From: JAXDBM01 sp963709485
GTDB taxonomy: Bacteria > Desulfobacterota > Syntrophia > Syntrophales > Fen-1087
Direction: 5' to 3'
DNA length: 64,000 nt
NCBI GenBank assembly: GCA_963709485.1
Contig: CAVPWE010000001.1
Span: forward strand, 640,277 to 704,276
Positions 62,832 through 64,000 of this stretch are shown here, one piece after another; the first letter of the stretch is position 1; every line of letters begins with the position of its first letter. The translations under genes were made by a program, and so were the position numbers. A model generated the notes under the pieces. The model ran no database searches, had not been told where the DNA came from, and saw nothing but the letters and a program-made list of their open reading frames with translations.

Positions 62832-64000
62832 CTACCAGGGCGCCGGGCGGTAGTCCTTGAAGAAGAGGCCGCACTGGTGCTGGCCGGTGGGGAAGCCGTC
62901 GATGATCGGGGTCGACGATCCGGGCGGCGCCGTCGACGATGTCGAGCGGCGGCTGAAGCGCGTGCTCCTCGGCCTTGCGGGCCGCGAGGTGGGCCGGGTC
63001 CTCGTCGGTCACCCAGCCGGTGTCGACGGCGTTGAGGTAGATGCCGTCGCGGCGTAGTCGGGGGCGTGGTCCGCACCAGCATGTTGAGCGCCGCCTTGGC
63101 CATGTTGGTGTGCGGGTGCTTGTCGGTCTTGTGGCCCGGTAGAACTGCCCCTCCATGGCCGAGACCAGACCATGTGGCGGGCCCGTCGGCGCGGTGGCGT
63201 GCCCGGCGGGGCGTCGCCTAGCGGACCATGAGCGGCTTGAGCCGGGCGTCATGACGAAGGGGGCGGTGGCGTTGACCAGCAGCACCTCGAGCAGCTCGAG
63301 GGTGGGCACCTCGGCGAGCGGCAGGCGCCAGGAGTTGTGGTCGCGCAGGTCCACCTGCTGCAGGTCCTGGTCGAGGACGCCGCGCGGGAAGATCTCGGCG
63401 CTCGCCGGGCCGGCCCCGGCCAGAGCAGATCGGCCTCGCTGGCCGCCTGCGTCAGCAGGGCCGGCGGGTCAGGCCGCCGCGCCGTCGTGCCCGTCGTGCT
63501 CGCCTCGCAGCGCCTCGTCGCGCCGAGCAGGTGCCGCGCCGCCTCGCGGCGAGCGCCGCCGGCCGGCGCGTGCTCGTCGTCGACGCAGGTGCGCGTAGAA
63601 GCCGGGCGGGCGGCGCACCGTCTGGCAGGCGTTGTGGATCTGGAAGTCGAGCCGCGGGCAGGGTCGCGTCAGATGCCGCGGCAGACGTCTCGACGCTCGG
63701 CGTGTGGCGCAGGTCGATGCCGTAGACGTGCAGCCGGTCGCGCCAGTCGGCGAAGTCGGGCTCGCGCGGCGTAGCGGGCGCGCGGCGTCGCGCGGGAAGC
63801 GGGTGCAGGCGACCACGGTGCAGCCGGCGCGCAGCAGCAGGATGGCGGCCTGGTAGCCGATCTTCACCCGCGCCCCGGTCACCAGGGCGACCCGCCCGCG
63901 CAGGTCGACGGTCGCCGTGCGCTGGCGCTAGTTCTCGTCGCCGCAGGCCGGGCAGAGCTGGTCGTAGAAGTGGTGCACCTGCAGGTAGGGGGCCTTGCAG
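62832..64000 (-). pseudogene. Short-chain dehydrogenase, frameshifted and running off the window
   Basis: Read from the window end on the minus strand: a CPACGDEN Cys pair, an in-frame TAG (63928-63930) where relatives have Tyr, then LRGRVALVTGARVKIGYQAA (Rossmann GxxxGxG-like), TRFPRDAARR, LDFQIHNACQTVRRPPGFY, VDLRDHNSWRLPLAEV, NMLVRT and DGIYLNAVDTGWVTDEDPAH. Several frameshifts are present. Stop at 62832-62834. An SDR oxidoreductase of unknown substrate. Confidence 0.68.

Larger units (their letters stand above)
61021..64000. other. GC-rich foreign-looking segment with frameshifted genes
   Basis: From about 61020 the base composition rises sharply and codon use switches to almost exclusively G/C-ending codons, as in Anaeromyxobacter-like Myxococcota. 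Every gene recognised here (thiE, Crp/Fnr, SDR) needs frameshift corrections. At 61021-61430 on the minus strand there is a broken reading ending GYQVKTPPLGPAGLAALFDAHGE that I cannot name. Confidence 0.8.

Overview
The window reads as one end of a contig from an anaerobic, syntrophic or sulfate-reducer-like member of the Desulfobacterota (former Deltaproteobacteria; Syntrophales or a relative is my best guess). The inference rests on an NfnAB/SudAB-type flavoprotein pair, a four-subunit 2-oxoacid:ferredoxin oxidoreductase, an AhbB-like siroheme decarboxylase beside hemL, beta-keto acid cleavage enzymes, DUF35-linked thiolases and a split ATP synthase locus. Up to about 57 kb the sequence is moderately GC-rich, densely coding and almost free of frameshifts. 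After that the character changes: first a stretch of frameshifted genes and mobile-element remnants (57.3-61.0 kb), then about 3 kb of much more GC-rich, Anaeromyxobacter-like DNA in which every gene is frameshifted (61.0-64.0 kb). That end may be a misassembly or a low-accuracy contig end.

Layout. 1-1.9 kb: NfnA (partial) and NfnB on +, ended by a strong bidirectional terminator. 2.1-8.4 kb on -: ahbB-like, hemL, UDP-glucuronate epimerase, gmd, fcl, then atpZ-atpI-atpB. atpE lies 6 kb away on + with its own promoter and terminator. 9.3-18.6 kb on +: amidase, a Tat-exported dienelactone hydrolase, an isovaleryl-type acyl-CoA dehydrogenase, a thiolase-like pair plus DUF35 protein, a NifS-like desulfurase and a beta-keto acid cleavage enzyme. 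18.9-24 kb: HerA-like ATPase, MscL with a zinc-ribbon tail, and a DUF4105/lipoprotein-hydrolase pair. 24-33.3 kb on -: DUF1846, HD-GYP and HEAT proteins, ArfB-like factor, tandem ACT protein, KorDABC and a NusG paralogue.

33.4-43.7 kb: COG2509 flavoprotein, PLD nuclease, SurE, UspA, a MORN-repeat protein, a frameshifted alpha/beta hydrolase, a long GpsA-like dehydrogenase, a trpB2 gene behind what looks like a complete tryptophan attenuator (leader peptide with tandem Trp codons, competing hairpins, terminator), a small Cys protein and RarA. 44.2-51.2 kb: histidine kinase/sigma-54 regulator pair, Fur/PerR-type regulator, KatG and a bacterioferritin-like protein, with matching GGAA-N3-TTCC palindromes before fur and katG. 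51.4-56.9 kb on -: a second beta-keto acid cleavage enzyme with a class III aminotransferase and ferritin-like protein, CorA, and a diadenylate cyclase fused to YbbR domains.

57-61 kb: a short inverted-repeat element, a rhomboid protease with a DnaJ-C-like tail (several frameshifts), a PhnP-like metallo-hydrolase cut off by an IS91-family remnant, a frameshifted retropepsin-like gene and the 3' part of a group II intron. 61-64 kb: thiE, a Crp/Fnr regulator and an SDR dehydrogenase, all broken by frameshifts.

The most interesting candidates are the trp attenuator on an orphan trpB2, the peroxide-regulon operators, the heteromeric thiolase/DUF35 unit, the fused CdaA-YbbR protein and the rhomboid-DnaJ_C architecture. 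No CRISPR array, rRNA or tRNA gene was seen.
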